From Perognathus longimembris pacificus (Eukaryota; Chordata; Mammalia; Rodentia; Heteromyidae): DNA of 64,000 bases. The translations under genes were made by a program, and so were the position numbers. The notes under the pieces are model-generated. The model had not been told where the DNA came from and made no database searches. It saw only the letters and a list, made by a program, of their open reading frames with translations. The stretch lies in contig NC_063162.1 in the NCBI RefSeq assembly GCF_023159225.1, forward strand, positions 87,263,438 to 87,327,437. The letters are read 5' to 3'. Below, piece after piece: positions 36,101 through 49,900 of the stretch; positions within the stretch are counted from its first letter, which is position 1; the number at the start of each line of letters is the position of its first letter.

Positions 36101-39100
36101 TGTATGCATTACCTGAATTATGAAATTGTAATCCATCTGTACACACCTTAATAACAATAAAATTGCATTTTTTTGACGCTCCAAGTTCAAGCCCTAGTAC
36201 CAACACACAAATGGAAGGGAGAGAGCAGTGATGGAAAAGGTTTGATCAAGATATAGGATACCTATATATGGAAATGTCAGAATGAAACCCATGTATAGAG
36301 CTAATTGATTTGAATAAAAATGTGAAAAAAATTGTCTTAATCCAGAGGATGAAAACAAAGGAGAAGGTGGAGGCAGGGATTTCCTGAAGTGATGTGTCTA
36401 CAAGCCAGAGCATGCCATGGAATGCCAATAGCCATCTGAAACTGCAGAGCAGTTTCAGATTCTTAGAGGACTGAATCCTCTAGGAATTCTGGGAGGCAGT
36501 GTGGCCTTAGATTGGAGGGGTGGGGGAGGGGAGGGCTCCAGAACTGTTAAGAGAACAAACTTCCAATGTCATGAGCTAACTTCTTGAAGGTCATCACTTG
36601 GCTTTATGTCTTTGTATCTCCAGTTCAGGTGCTGAGTGGGAGATCTTTGAGTAGGGACTGTTCTCCTATTGAGAAAGTGGGCTGTGACCTGAAATGTACC
36701 ATACTCAGCACCCTCCTCATTCCTTCTTTGGATAAAGTAATTCTGGTCTTAACATGGCACTGGGTTCTCATTAGGAGAGCCAGCTCTACTATGAAAACAA
36801 CCCACTGCTGATTTGGATCAAAGCTGTAGGACAGGTTCATGCTGCTGAACTGAAATCTGGTGCTAAACTTGTCTGTGAATGTGTCTCTATTGTGATTGAA
36901 AAATTCACTCTCACCCTGGAAAGGTTGTTTTGGGCTTATAGTGACAGAAAACATTGTTGCCAGCTTGCCCTGCCCTATAAGAGCCTGGGTTTCCCTGAGG
37001 AACCTAAATGCCCTATGATTGAATGTAAATATGTTTTATTGGAGTTCAGAGTCTGCAGGTCTCTCCAGCACTTAGACATCAAAGGGCAGGGCCCTGCAAT
37101 GTGCCAGGAATCTTTTAATTAAAAGGTAATAAAGAAAAAAATATTAACATGGTGCTGAAAGATAATAAGGAGACAAACTGTTCCCACCTTCTCACCCACT
37201 GCTACTCTACTCATGAACATCTAGATAGGAGAGTGTTCATCCTTTGGTAGAGTGAGTTATACAGATGTCCAGTCACTGGTCTGGCTGTCACTGTGAAGCT
37301 CTTATAGAGATCATGAAAGGGACATTGAAGAAAGAAAGCCCTCACACAACTTTGTGGCCCAAAGCAAACAAATCATTTCACTTAGATGCCTCATCTCTAA
37401 GGTGAAACAGTTGGGTAGATGACCTTCATATTCTCTTTTAGACTCTGAAGTTCAAAATAAACATACCATTAACTGAGGTGGGGAGGGGATGGGGAAGCCA
37501 ATCATTGTAGGAATCCTTGAAGTGGGGAGAGGGGGAGTCTAGAAGGGACCTTAGAGTCCCTTGAATGGATAGTGTTCTCCTGTTATGGTTGTCTCTTTGT
37601 CAAAGGTAGGCTTGTTGAGTCTGGAGAGACAGTTATATGGGGGTGGGGGGGAGGGGGCTGAAGGTGCTCCAGTGAATCCTAGTGGGTGTCAGGTAAAAGG
37701 ATCTGTGAGTGATCTCCATACTCATCCACAAATGGGTCCGACTGGTTAGTAGCTTATCATCTTGGACAAGCTACTTTGGAACTCCGGTGTTTTCATCTTT
37801 AAAAGGAGGATAGCTAGTTATTTTTCCTGTCTTTCACTTTTTTTCTCCTCTGATTTATTCTCTGTAGTCACTGTTTCTGATTTTGGTGCCCTTTGTCTTG
37901 TATATAAGTTTATCTGATTTGGGGAAAGGAAGGGGAATCACAGAAACCATGCGACAAAGGGTGAAGCAGTGTAACAGCTGTACTCACTAGAAACCATGTT
38001 GGAAATGAACTTTACAACTTGATGGGGGAGAGGAGCTAGAGAGGAGGGAAAGTGGGAGAAAATGAGGAGGTGGGGTAACACTGTTTGAAAAGAAATATAT
38101 TCATTACCTTATTTATGTAACTGTAGTCCCTCCGTATATCACCTTTACCATAAAATAAAAAGTTTTTTAAAGAGAGGATAGTCATACTCTGATCATACAA
38201 TCACTACAGGCACATAGGAAGTAGTTCTTGATTTTATTACTACTGTCATTCCCATGATAATGACATAAAACGCAGAACAGCATTCATCATTGGGGGGGGG
38301 CAGGGGGAACTCCAACTATAGTAGTAGCTCCAGCTGTTATGAGGCCTCTGTTTGCAGCACAGAACATTCGCAACACAGAACATTCGGTGGAGGGAACATG
38401 CACAGGTTCATAGTTTTAAGGAGCTTGATACCATTAGGAGAATATTTAGCAATCTTAATAACTTCCAAATATATCTGAGGAACCTAAAAAGTACCAAAGT
38501 AATTGCCCATAAATGCAGTGAGTCACCAATAGGGTAGAAAGTCATTTATATGTATGTGAAAGATTTTTTTAATGTTTTAATTATAAAGCCATTTGTGGTC
38601 AATATATTTATGATAAACATTTATTTGGAAACCCAAGATGGGAATGACCACAGATGGACTGATAATTGACAGCTCACACATTTTGGGTTTGGGTTTGTTT
38701 TTGTTTTTGTTTTTAAACTCTTTTGTCTTTGACAACCACTGGCAATGAGTCATTTTCTTCCCCTCATCTCCAGTGCTTTCTCAAGCTTTATCCAAGAGTC
38801 TTTGGATCCATCTTTTTGGGTCCATCTTTTCTCATTATCTAAGTAATGGAACCAGTGGTTTTGTTCAGTGACTGGCAGGATACTAAGATGGGAAGCATTT
38901 AGGAGCCTGCTTTACTTCTCAGCCCTGCTGTGGGTTGGTGAGCCACATCTCTGTGTTTGATGGGAATGGGGAGTGGGGAGAAGGACAGGACAGTGCCCAT
39001 TCACAGATGATGGCTGCTGCTCCTCTACTAGCTGTCAGAATCAGAATGGGTTTTCTAATGCTCAGTCTCCTTTTGTCTTAAATCTTTTCACTTAGCCCCT

Positions 39101-42100
39101 AAAGTCATGGATTGTACATCAGATGATTACACTGAAGCTAATGCAGCTCTTTGGTATGGTATTCCTTTCTGATAAAAGATTTAGGTAGAATTTCAGAGCT
39201 CATTTATTGTAACCTCCCTCTCTATCTTGGAGTTCCCGCTCTGGTGATTCTTCTAGGTGACCATTAGCCTCTTACAAAACATTCAAATTCTGGGGGAATT
39301 TGCTTTTTCTCAAAGCATTTTTGCCTTTTGATAGTACTGGTTATCAGATAATCAGATAATCCATTCTGTATTCAAAGCTGGAATCTGAGATCTATGGCTA
39401 CCCTCTGTTAGGTTTGGTTTTGTCCTTAGATTCTGAGTCAGATCCCATCCTGGTCTTCAAGAATGTGCCTACTCTCTGTAGCAGCAGCAGAGTCAGAATC
39501 CCAGCCCCTTCAGATTTCTGAACTGAAATGTAAATTGAGACAAGTTCTCTAGGTCCCAATGTATGCACATGACAGTTTGTGGAGCACTGGATTTCTCATC
39601 ATATACCATTCCTCAGCCCCCAACTAACTCCTCCTCCTCCTCCTCTTTTGCTATCAGGACCTCTGATATCCAGAAAAAATCTTAGGTGAGAGGAAAAAAA
39701 TTGTGTAAGGCAACAGTTACAGTGACTGAAATCTTAAGTATAGAATTAGTCTGACATCTGTTAAAAGTTGTCGTTCTATTAATGGGAAATCTGTTGGTAA
39801 GTAATTATGTGTGTCCATAGTACAGTCATGGAAGAAAATATTGATGATTTTTAGCCTTTCTTGATAGGCTTTATGAGATTACAAATGCCTTTGAAATTGT
39901 TAAAGATAGATTAAATGATGCTACATGTGGTTTAATGCTCCTTGTGATTAAAAAAACAACAACAGACTAACTAAAGAACCTATTCTTTAGTTATGCTAGG
40001 TAGATATGGCCCTAACATTTCCCTTGCAACACTTCTCAGCTATGGGAAGAATAAAGTTCAAATCATGTTCTATTCCTGACATCACTGCAAAGGTCAGTGA
40101 CTGAGAATTCAGCATCTGAGAGGAGCGTAAAGATGTGTACTGTGCAGACAGCTGTGCTGGAGGGAAGTGCTTGCAATTCACATACTCAGCAATATGGAAA
40201 TGAACTTGGCCAGCTCATGTGTATGAATAAATGCTTAGCTGCTTTTCTAACCACAAAGCGGCTTTCTATCTTTGGCACGTTTAGAAATTCAGTAAAGCAG
40301 AATGAATTTAACACCAGATGACAGTGCCTGACTGTCTTTGGTAAAGTTCAGGCAACAGCCTTAAGAAGTTTCTTACCTCAAACTCTGTCATATTTCTTTC
40401 CATCGAACCTTCATGATGTCCTTTCAGCCTGAGAGCCACAAGATGAGACATTGGCTAGCCATGCTGGGCTAAGTCAGCAGGGCCTACATTTCTTCAGTGA
40501 CCCAAATCCATTAAGTACTATGTCTCAAGATGTTCAGCACAAAGTACAAGCTCTAATTTCAGATTATCAGATATGTGGAGGTCTGCAGAAGCAACTTGCC
40601 CGGACTTTGTTCCTTTAGTCAAGAGAAAGTGCCATCTCAAATATTCCTGAGAACCGAGTCACTCTAATTCAGTCTACCTATTGAATCACTACTCCTCTGT
40701 CTTTACATTTTTTCTCTAAGTATTTACTTAGGGTCCTTATTTTCTCAGGATTAAGATTATAATAAAGGACTGGGGGCATAGCTCAATGGTAGAATATTTA
40801 CCTAGTAAGCAGGAGGCTCTGGGTTCAATTGCCATAATAAAAAAGAAGGCAGACAAGGAGAAAGGAAGAGGAGGAAAGAAAGTGGACACCACATGTTCCA
40901 GGTGCCAGACTAGGAGCTACAGGATTTAGTGTTTGGGTTTTGGTCTTGCTTTGTCCCCATTCCTTTTTGTACCTTCTTTTCTCTCATTTGGAATGAGAAT
41001 GTTTACTTTTACTTTGAGCTTTTGTGTGTTGAAAGGATGCAAATAGATTTTTGTTTGTTTTTTATATAGAGGCTGAGTGTCACTAAAGACTGTATGCTTA
41101 GACTTTTGACCAATGTTGCAAAGTTTTGGAGATCCTTGGGGAAAGACTAAATACATGTTGCATTAAGAGATGTCCATGGGGCCTTTTAGGTCTAGAGAGT
41201 AGAATATTATCCAAATATGAAATGTTCCCTATAGACCTATGTGTTAACTGTTTGGCTCCCAGAGGGTAGCACTATCCTGGAGGTAGTTGAAACTTTGGAA
41301 GGTGGAGCCTAGCAAGAGAAAGTAGGTCTCCGAAGGCATGACTTTGAATGTTATACCTGGTCCTCACTCCTTTGTGCTTTCCTTCTTATTTGCCATGAGG
41401 CAAAGGAGCTCTGCTACCTGCAACCACTGCCATGCTGTTCTTCCCAAGCACATAAGCCCAAGCAACTATGGGCTGAATCCTAGGAAACTGAGCCAAAAGA
41501 AAATCTCCTCCTATAAGTTGTGTATATGAGGCATTTTGTTCCAGTGATGAGAAAAGTTACTGATACAATCTTTACGATTGTTTAGGAAGAAAATACCAAA
41601 ACACTAGGGGATATAAATTAAAAACAGAAAACACCTTGTGCATTAATTAAATGCTAAATTACCTAGCAATAGACATCAAGAATAGTTTATATGAATATAT
41701 ATGGCTAACATGGTTTGGGTAATTGAGGATATTTCAAGGAAGGAAGTAGAAATACAACCAAAAACTTGAAGAATTTATAAGGGCAGAAAAGATTAGGAGA
41801 AGATTCTGAGAGGCTGGAACAATATGAATAAACCACAGAAATGAAAGTACATAACTAGGATTTCATATTTATTCTCATATTGCATGAAGGATGGGACACA
41901 GCGGATCCTGCAGTGGTTGTAGGAACACCCATCGAAGCTCAAAGAAGACTTGGAGACAAAAAGTGCTGCAGAAATGAGACTCCTAATGACTGTCTGCAAG
42001 ACTTGGTGTCTGATGGGCAGTCATACCCTAAGGATTTGCAACAAGAAACTCATTCCCTAATGGGCAAATCCATCCCTTGTTCCTCAGTTGAGTACTATGG

Positions 42101-43468
42101 GATGAACAATCTTCTCAGACCTAAGTTTCATTGTTTTCTATTGGGTAATTTTAATGTATGCATCTTTTAGGGCTGGTTAGAAAGGAGTCTTGTCTTCACT
42201 CTGTTTTGTTCTCTTATGGCACAAAGGCTTTTGGGGCATGTGCTGTCTGACATATACACAGTTTTTATTTACTTTCTCATTTGATAGTGGTCCATCCTTC
42301 TCTCTTGCTTGTTGGCCCCCTTCTGATTTGAAGCAGATTTTCTGTTCCCACCTTTGGTTCTAGAGTTGCATAGCCTTAAAAGGAATAGCCCAGAGAACCA
42401 GCAAGTTTAGATAGGACTGCCAACCCTAGCATGGGGGCTAGGAAGCTGGAAGGGAATATTTGGATGTGTAACCCAGAAAAGGCATTGGCTTCAGTGCTTT
42501 CTTTCCCAACCAAGGAGCAAAAAGGCCCATTCTTTCTTAAATACTGAAAATCTGACTTTTCTAGCTTGGCAACAGCTCTACAGTTCTAGCCCCAAATAGA
42601 AAGTAAAATGAGGCGAACACAAGGCATTTTATAGAGGGGGAAACGTATAAGCCCTTTTTGGCTTGTTTACATGAGGGCCCAATAAATCTACTCTCATTCT
42701 CTATACCCTAGATTGGCTCATTGGAAGGAATCGTCTAGGTCTCAGAAATTCAAGTGCAATCTTGTTGTAACATGAATCTTTGAAACCAGTTTCTAGTTTA
42801 ATTCTCTTTTCCTTTAGACTACAGCTATGATCTCATCCAGTTCTGTAAAGTATGCAATAATAGCTAACCCCTCTTGGCATTTGTACTGAGCACAGTTGAA
42901 GGTACTGAGCAGATGGGCGTGATTGCTTAGTATTAGTGCTCTGCAAGTTGCCTTCTGTTTGAAAGTCTTAAGACAAACAAATCCAAAAGGCTTGATCCAC
43001 TTAGGGTACTTTCCAGAGGATTTGGGGGCCTTGAGTTTTCATTTAATGGCAACAGCATGTAAGAGCTGACTTTTATAAGCATGGATGTGTTGTCTAATTC
43101 GTAAATAGTCTTTTGACCCAATGATGCCGGACACACTTGAAATGCATAGTGCCAGGTTATAATATTCTAAGAACATAAATCTGTTTGCAGCTTTGTTTCA
43201 GAGCTAAGCATAGACATTAGGTTAGGATTGTGAAGACATCAGATGTAAACTAAGCTCAAGAGGCTGCTATCTAGTAAGTATGAAAAGACTTCCTGTGTAT
43301 TATCCTAAGTAAGTAGGGAGCATTGGAAAATAAGGTGGAGACCAGTGGAGTTCCTTAAGGAGGAGAAAGTTTTAATTTGACAGCCTTAAAAACTCAAATT
43401 TAAACAGGTAAAACAACTTGTAATGCTTTGAGAAATGACTTTCTGAGCCAAAATAAATTTAAGCTGTA

Positions 43469-43530
<62 letters not shown>

Positions 43531-44913
43531 CATACCAGGAAGTGTAGCCTTCTATCACTGAACAACATGACTTCTCCAATTGCTGTCTGGGTATAACTGA
43601 GTGACTGAATAATTAGTAATAAAGGAAATCCCATTCAATGTTACTTCTTTTTTTTTTTTTTTTTTTTTTTGGCCAGGGGATTCTCCAAATAAAATCTGTC
43701 CTTTTTTTTCTATTGAATAAATCTCATTTCACAGCTGCAAAGGTGGTTTCAGAATTCTATAATTTATATTCAACTCCATTCAGACTGAAAGGGAATGAGA
43801 GATACAGCAGATAGATCTGTCAGGTCATTAGAAAAAGAGTTCAAGTGTTGATATAGGAGACAGCTCTTGTTTCAAGAAGAGCCCATACTGAATTGATGAC
43901 AGCATGAAAAGGAGCCATGGAGGACTCCTTGCTTTCCATGCCCTCCCTGGTAGACCATACCATGAGTTTCCTAGGACCCAAGTCTAACAGCCTCAGAAGC
44001 CTGTGCCTGCCTTGCTGTCCATCTGAATGTCTGCTTCTGCCTGGGGCACCTGTCTGTAGGCTTGACCCGTGACTCCAAGTAGGGAGTTAAAATGAAATCT
44101 TGGCCAAAAGAAAGGGAGGGAAACATAGCCTTGAGAGGCTATCGCTTTAATGTTTCAAGATTTCTACCACATAAAACCTAGAATTTGAAGATAATTATTG
44201 ATGATGTCATTATTTCAGGTGATTTATCACCTTTGCCAATTTGTATCTAGCCTCATAACTTAAAACCAGTTCAAAGTTAAAAAAACAGTTACACACACAC
44301 ACACACACACACACACGTACATGCTTACTCCTATCCTGTCATCTAGCTTTTGGTTGACATTCAGACTAAAGTCTAGTAAGTGAACAGTAGTTGTGTGGTG
44401 ATGTGAAGGTGAATAAAAATAGAAGCTGCCATCAGATCCTTCCCTTCAGCTGTGCTTGTCAAGGCTGAAACACCAAAAGTGAGAGAAACAGCCTCTTCTG
44501 AAACAGAGCTCAGCAATCAAATCTGATCTCACTGAAGTACAGCATTAAATCTATAGAGTCCAGGGACTACATAGAGATTACATTTGAATTTCTTCTGCCC
44601 AACAAAACCCACGAGGCTCTCTATCCTGGATGGATTTTCTGACAGCATGAAGCATTTCTTAATGTTGTGATGTTTTTTAAAAGATAGACATTTAGACTCT
44701 TTTGTTGGAACAGGACAGCTGGGAAGTGGTGGAAGGACTGAGAGGAGAGATGAATTACACCCAGGAGCCACCTGTGCAGAAAGGATTTCTGCTGAAAAAG
44801 AGGAAATGGCCCTTAAAAGGCTGGCACAAGGTAAGACATTAGCATTCACTTCTTTCTGGGCATTCACTATGTCCCACTCAGTACCTGATTTGGGGGCATT
44901 TATCATCATCATT

Positions 44914-44956
<43 letters not shown>

Positions 44957-46950
44957 CCATCATCATCACCACCACCATCATCGTCATCAGTACTGGAATT
45001 TGAAATCAGGGCCTTGCCCTTGCTAGGCAGGTCCTCTACCACTTGAGCCAGGCCCTAGCCATTTTTACTTTAACTGTTTACAGACAGGTTTTGTATTTTA
45101 TAGACTGTGATCTTTCAAGATCTTTCAACTTAAGCCTCCTATATGGTTATCATTACAAATGCATGCCATCATGCCCGCCTTACTAGTAGAGATAGCCTCT
45201 TGCTAACTCTAGCCTGGGCTGGCCCCAAACTGCTTTGTTCCTTATCTCCACTTCCCTAGTAGCTGAGATTACAGGGTGTCTGGCCAAAATTGAACACCAA
45301 GGGAAAGGATGTTTCAAATGGATCACTGTAATGAATTATATCTTGTTTCCCACAGAGATTCTTCTACCTGGACAAAGGAATCTTGAAATATGCCAAGAGC
45401 CAAACTGATGTAAGTGTTGTTGTTGGTCCACCATGCTGTTGAATTTCACAGGGAAGTTTCCAGCTCAAGAGGTAGATTGCATAGTCTAGGGCCACAGTGC
45501 TCTGAGGATAATGATTTCTCCAGATGGGACATTGGTGCTTGCTCTGTATTGTCCTGGGTGGAGATTCTTTCTGGGCTCCATTCACCCTTCAGGTGAAGGT
45601 TCAGGGAGTCTGCCATTCCTTACTGTCTCTTCTCAGTGAATTGGGACACAGACACTAAATTTAGTGACAGTCAACCCATAGTGGTTGCTCTCCTGCTTCT
45701 CCTCACACTACTACACTTCTACACATTACTTGGTTTCTCTGACTGTGAAACAAGGAAAGGCCCCTTTCCTCCCAGAGTACAGAAATCAGTATGGGCCAAG
45801 CACTTAATTCAACACTGGGGTGCTAAGTGCTCCATGAGTCATGGTGTTTGCACTTCAAGTTAGTGCTTGTGGAAGGTCAGGGGGAGGAGGTCATCAGTCC
45901 TTCACCTCTATTGTCCCACAGATCGAGCGGGAGAAGCTACATGGCTGCATTGACGTGGGGCTGTCGGTGATGTCTGTAAAGAAGTCATCCAAGTGCATAG
46001 ATCTTGACACAGAGGAGCACATCTACCACCTAAAGGTGAGGCTGCTGCACAGGACAATCTCTTACACTCGCAGCATTTTCATGTGTAATGTTGTTTTGGT
46101 TTTACTTGAGAAGGAGATTTTACTATGCTGCCCAGATTGATGTAGAACTCTTAGATTGGTGAGCCTCCTATCTCAGCCTCCCAAGTAGCTGATTCCAGGT
46201 GTGCAACTTTGTTCCTGTCTTTGTTGTTACTTATTGTGCGGCTGATGGTGTCATTTGGATATCTGGCCAGCATGTAGCAGACCTTCATCACTGTAGAATC
46301 CCTAAGGACAATCTGTGGCATACTAGGCTGTGTCTGACATTGCCTCAAGGTTTCACACCCTGTCCTCTTATCCTCCAAATAATGACCCCTCATCCCCCAG
46401 TAACTGTGATATAATAATCAATAACAAAAGCATCTCCATGATCCTAAGTTTTGCTAAGGCAGTGATATCTGCAGTAAAGAACCATTTACCATACTTTAAA
46501 ATATCTGAAGTATTTGTTCTATGGGTCCATGTCTTGCATCTTTAACTAAATTTTTAGAGATTCTGTTAACATTCCAGTATTACAGTGAAATGTCCAGGAC
46601 TTTTCCCCTGAAGTGAGAAATCTGCAAATAGTACCTGTCAAGTCTTTTCACCCTCTTGCTCTCTTCTATGAATATAATAGAGAAGGAAAAGCATGAAGCA
46701 TGACATCCAGAACTTGCATGCTTGCATACTCCATGCTGAGCTTTGGCCCATCGCTTAATGTATGAAAGTCTGTATTTTCTCACCTCCCAAAAAAACAAAA
46801 GAAGAAGAGAAAATTATTACAGTGCTTGTCTTGTAGAACTCAAAGTCCGGTCCTCTCTAAGTTCAGTAAGTTTAGATAGTGCTTAGGATGATTAGCTGGT
46901 ACCTGAATGTGAAGAATTAATTGAGAAAATATGACTCTGTGTGTGTGTGT

Positions 46951-46990
<40 letters not shown>

Positions 46991-49900
46991 AGAGAGAGAG
47001 AGAGAGAAGGGAGGCGGATATGTGTGTTTATAGTATGTATGCTGGTACTTGGGCTTGAACTCAGGGCTTGGGTGCTTTCCTTTAGCTTTATCTCTCAAAG
47101 GCTAGCTCTCCTTCACTTGACCTGAATCATAGCTCCACTTCTGGTTTTTTTCGAGTGTGGTTAATGGGAAATAAGAGTCTCATGGACTTCAAACTATGAT
47201 CCTCAGATATCAGCCTTCTGAGTAGCTAAGATTATAGGCATGAGCTAAGACTGTTTTCTTACTTGGGCAACTTTCATGGTGGGGAAGGGGGCTGAGGGTT
47301 AGGAATGTAAAATCACGAGACCATGAGCTCCAGATCTAAATATGCCACTGTCTTCTCAGTAGCATGTGTGCAGTAGAGAGAAACATAGCCTCACATGTGC
47401 ATGTGGTTGCTTAACTGGGTTTGGGAGTCAAATGTGCCATGCCTCCTAGTCTAGCCCTGAACCTCTAGTTTAGTTCATTGTGTAAAGCAGAGTTTTAGGC
47501 TGGGGGAGGTGACACTTACCTGTAAACCCAGCATTTGGGATGTAGAAGCAGTGTGATCCCCAAGTTTAAGGCTATCTTGGACTACATAGCGAGACCCTGT
47601 TCAAAAGAACAAAAGTGACAATAGCAAAAACAATCCTAAGCAGAAAGAACAGTGCTGGAGGAATTACAATACCCAACTTCAAGCTGTATTATAAAGCTAT
47701 AGTAATAAAAACAGCTTGGTATTGGCACCGGAACAGGCCTGAAGACCAATGGAACAGAATTGAAGACCCAGAAATGAACCCACAGAACTACGCCTACTTA
47801 ATCTTTGATAAAGGAGCTAAAACAATAGTATGGAAGAAAGATAGCCTCTTTAACAAATGGTGCTGGCAAAACTGGCTCAACACATGCAACAAACTAAAAC
47901 TAGATCCTTATATATCACCCTGCACCAAAATCAATTCCAAATGGATTAAAGACCTCAAAATCAAAACAGACACCCTGAAAACACTAAAGGAAGGAGTAGG
48001 AGAAACACTTGGTCTCCTTGGCACAGGATGGAACTTCCTTAACAAAGACCCAGAAAGGCTACAAATCAAAGAAAGGTTGGACAAATGGGACTGCATCAAA
48101 CTGCAGAGCTTCTGCACGGCAAAGGACATAGCTCGCAAGATAAACAGAAAGCCCACAGACTGGGAGAAGATCTTTACCGGTCATTCAACATACAAAGGCC
48201 TCATATCTAAAATATATGCAGAACTAAAAAAATTACCCTCTTCCAAAACAAAACCGCAAAGAGCCAATAGCCCCCTCATCAAGTGGGCTAAAGACTTACA
48301 AAGAGACTTCTCTGATGAGGAAATGAGAATGGCCAGGAGACATATGAAAAAATGCTCTACATCACTGGCCATAAAAGAAATGCAAATAAAAACAACATTG
48401 AGATTCCATCTCACCCCAGTAAGAATGTCATATATCAAGAAAACTAACAATAACAATTGTTGGAGGGGATGTGGCCAAAAGGGAACCCTACTTCATTGTT
48501 GGTGGGAATGTAAACTGGTTCAGCCACTCTGGCAAGCAGTATGGAGATTCCTCAGAAGGCTAAATATAGAACTCCCCTATGACCCAGCAGCCCCACTTTT
48601 GGGTATCTATCCAAAAGACCACAAACAAAATCACAGTAATACCACCAGCACAACAATGTTCATCGCAGCACAATTTGTCATAGCAAGGATCTAGAACCAA
48701 CCCAGATGCCCCTCAGTAGATGAATGGATCAGGAAAATGTGGTACATATACACAATGGAATTTTATGCCTCTATCAGAAAGAATGACATTGTTCCATTTG
48801 TAAGGAAATGGAAGGACTTGGAAAAAATTAAACTAAGTGAAGTGAGCCAGACCCAAAGAAACATGAACTCTATGATCTCCCTTATTGGGAATAATTAGTA
48901 CAGGTTTAGGCAAGTCATAGCAGAGCATCACAAGGCCCAATAGCTATACCCTTATGAACACCTAAGATGATGCTAAGTGAAATGAACTCCATGTTATGGA
49001 CACAATTGTTATATCACAGTTGTAATTACTTTCAACCCATGTGTATCTGTAGCTTCTATTATTGATGATGTTGTTGTATCACCTTCCTGTGGTTGTACCT
49101 ACACTATCTCTGTAATCTTATCTGAGTATATTGGAAACCATGTATACTGGTATTAGAACTAGAAAATTGAAAGGGAATACCAAAATTGAGAGACACAGGG
49201 TAAAAAAAGAAAAACAACTACAAAAGTAATACTTGCAAAACTGTTTGGTGTAAGTGAACTGAACACCTCAGGGGGGGGGAAGGGGGAGGGGAGGGGGGAG
49301 GGGGTATGAGGGACAAGGTAACAAACAGTACAAGAAATGTATCCAATGCCTAACGTATGAAACTGTAACCTCTCTGTACATCAGTTTGATAATAAAAATT
49401 TGAAAAAAAAAGAACAAAAGTGAGAAAATAAAGGAAAGGAGAAAATAGAATCAGAATTTCTTTTTATTTGTATGCATACTGGGACTTGAACTCAAGGCCT
49501 TGCACTGGGCAGACAATCTGTCACTTGAATCACACCCATAGCTCTTTTTCACTTTAGTTATTTTTTGAATACTGTTTTGCCCAAAGACATCCTTGGCCAG
49601 TGATCTTCCTCCCTACACCTCCCTATAGCTTGAATTACAGATGTGAACCACCATAGCTCTGCTTATTGGCTGAAATGGGGTCTCACTGGCCTTTTTTTCC
49701 CCTGGGCTGGCCTGAACCTCTATCCTCCTGATCTCTTCCTCTTGAGTGGCTGGGGGAAGAAAAATCAAGGTTTCTTAGTCTGGTATTGGTGACAATGTAA
49801 GATGGATAATTCTTTGTCGTGTCTCAGACATTGTTGGATGTTTAGCAGCTTTCTGTCCCTTTGAATGCCAGTACTTCTCTCTTCTAGTGTGACACCCAAA

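Larger units (their letters stand above)
27681..44713 (+). other. OSBPL3 intron between coding exons 1 and 2 (17 kb)
   Basis: It is bounded by gtaaaa and ggaacag. It holds an antisense MIR, a (GT)n plus antisense SINE, an AT-rich tract, a Z-DNA-type palindrome, antisense IDL-Geo copies, an antisense L1 3' region, MIRs, two old L1 3' ends and an ID element. The stretches 28400-29100, 31930-33270, 34810-35900, 36210-37300, 38170-40760 and 41570-43460 show no recognisable gene. Confidence 0.85.
44831..45355 (+). other. OSBPL3 intron 2 (525 bp)
   Basis: This short intron is mostly a (TCA)n array followed by two antisense SINE-like segments. Little unique sequence remains. Confidence 0.9.

Noticed and set aside
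40769..40848. tRNA gene candidate
   Set aside because: A- and B-box-like motifs are present, but the cloverleaf is degraded and it has a SINE A-tail, so it is an ID element.
44529..44987. 152-codon minus-strand frame with a poly-Met run
   Set aside because: It is the complement of OSBPL3 exon 2 plus the (TCA)n array.
47615..48694. Functional reverse transcriptase gene
   Set aside because: Only the C-terminal part of L1 ORF2 is present, it starts inside the TSD and carries a premature stop.
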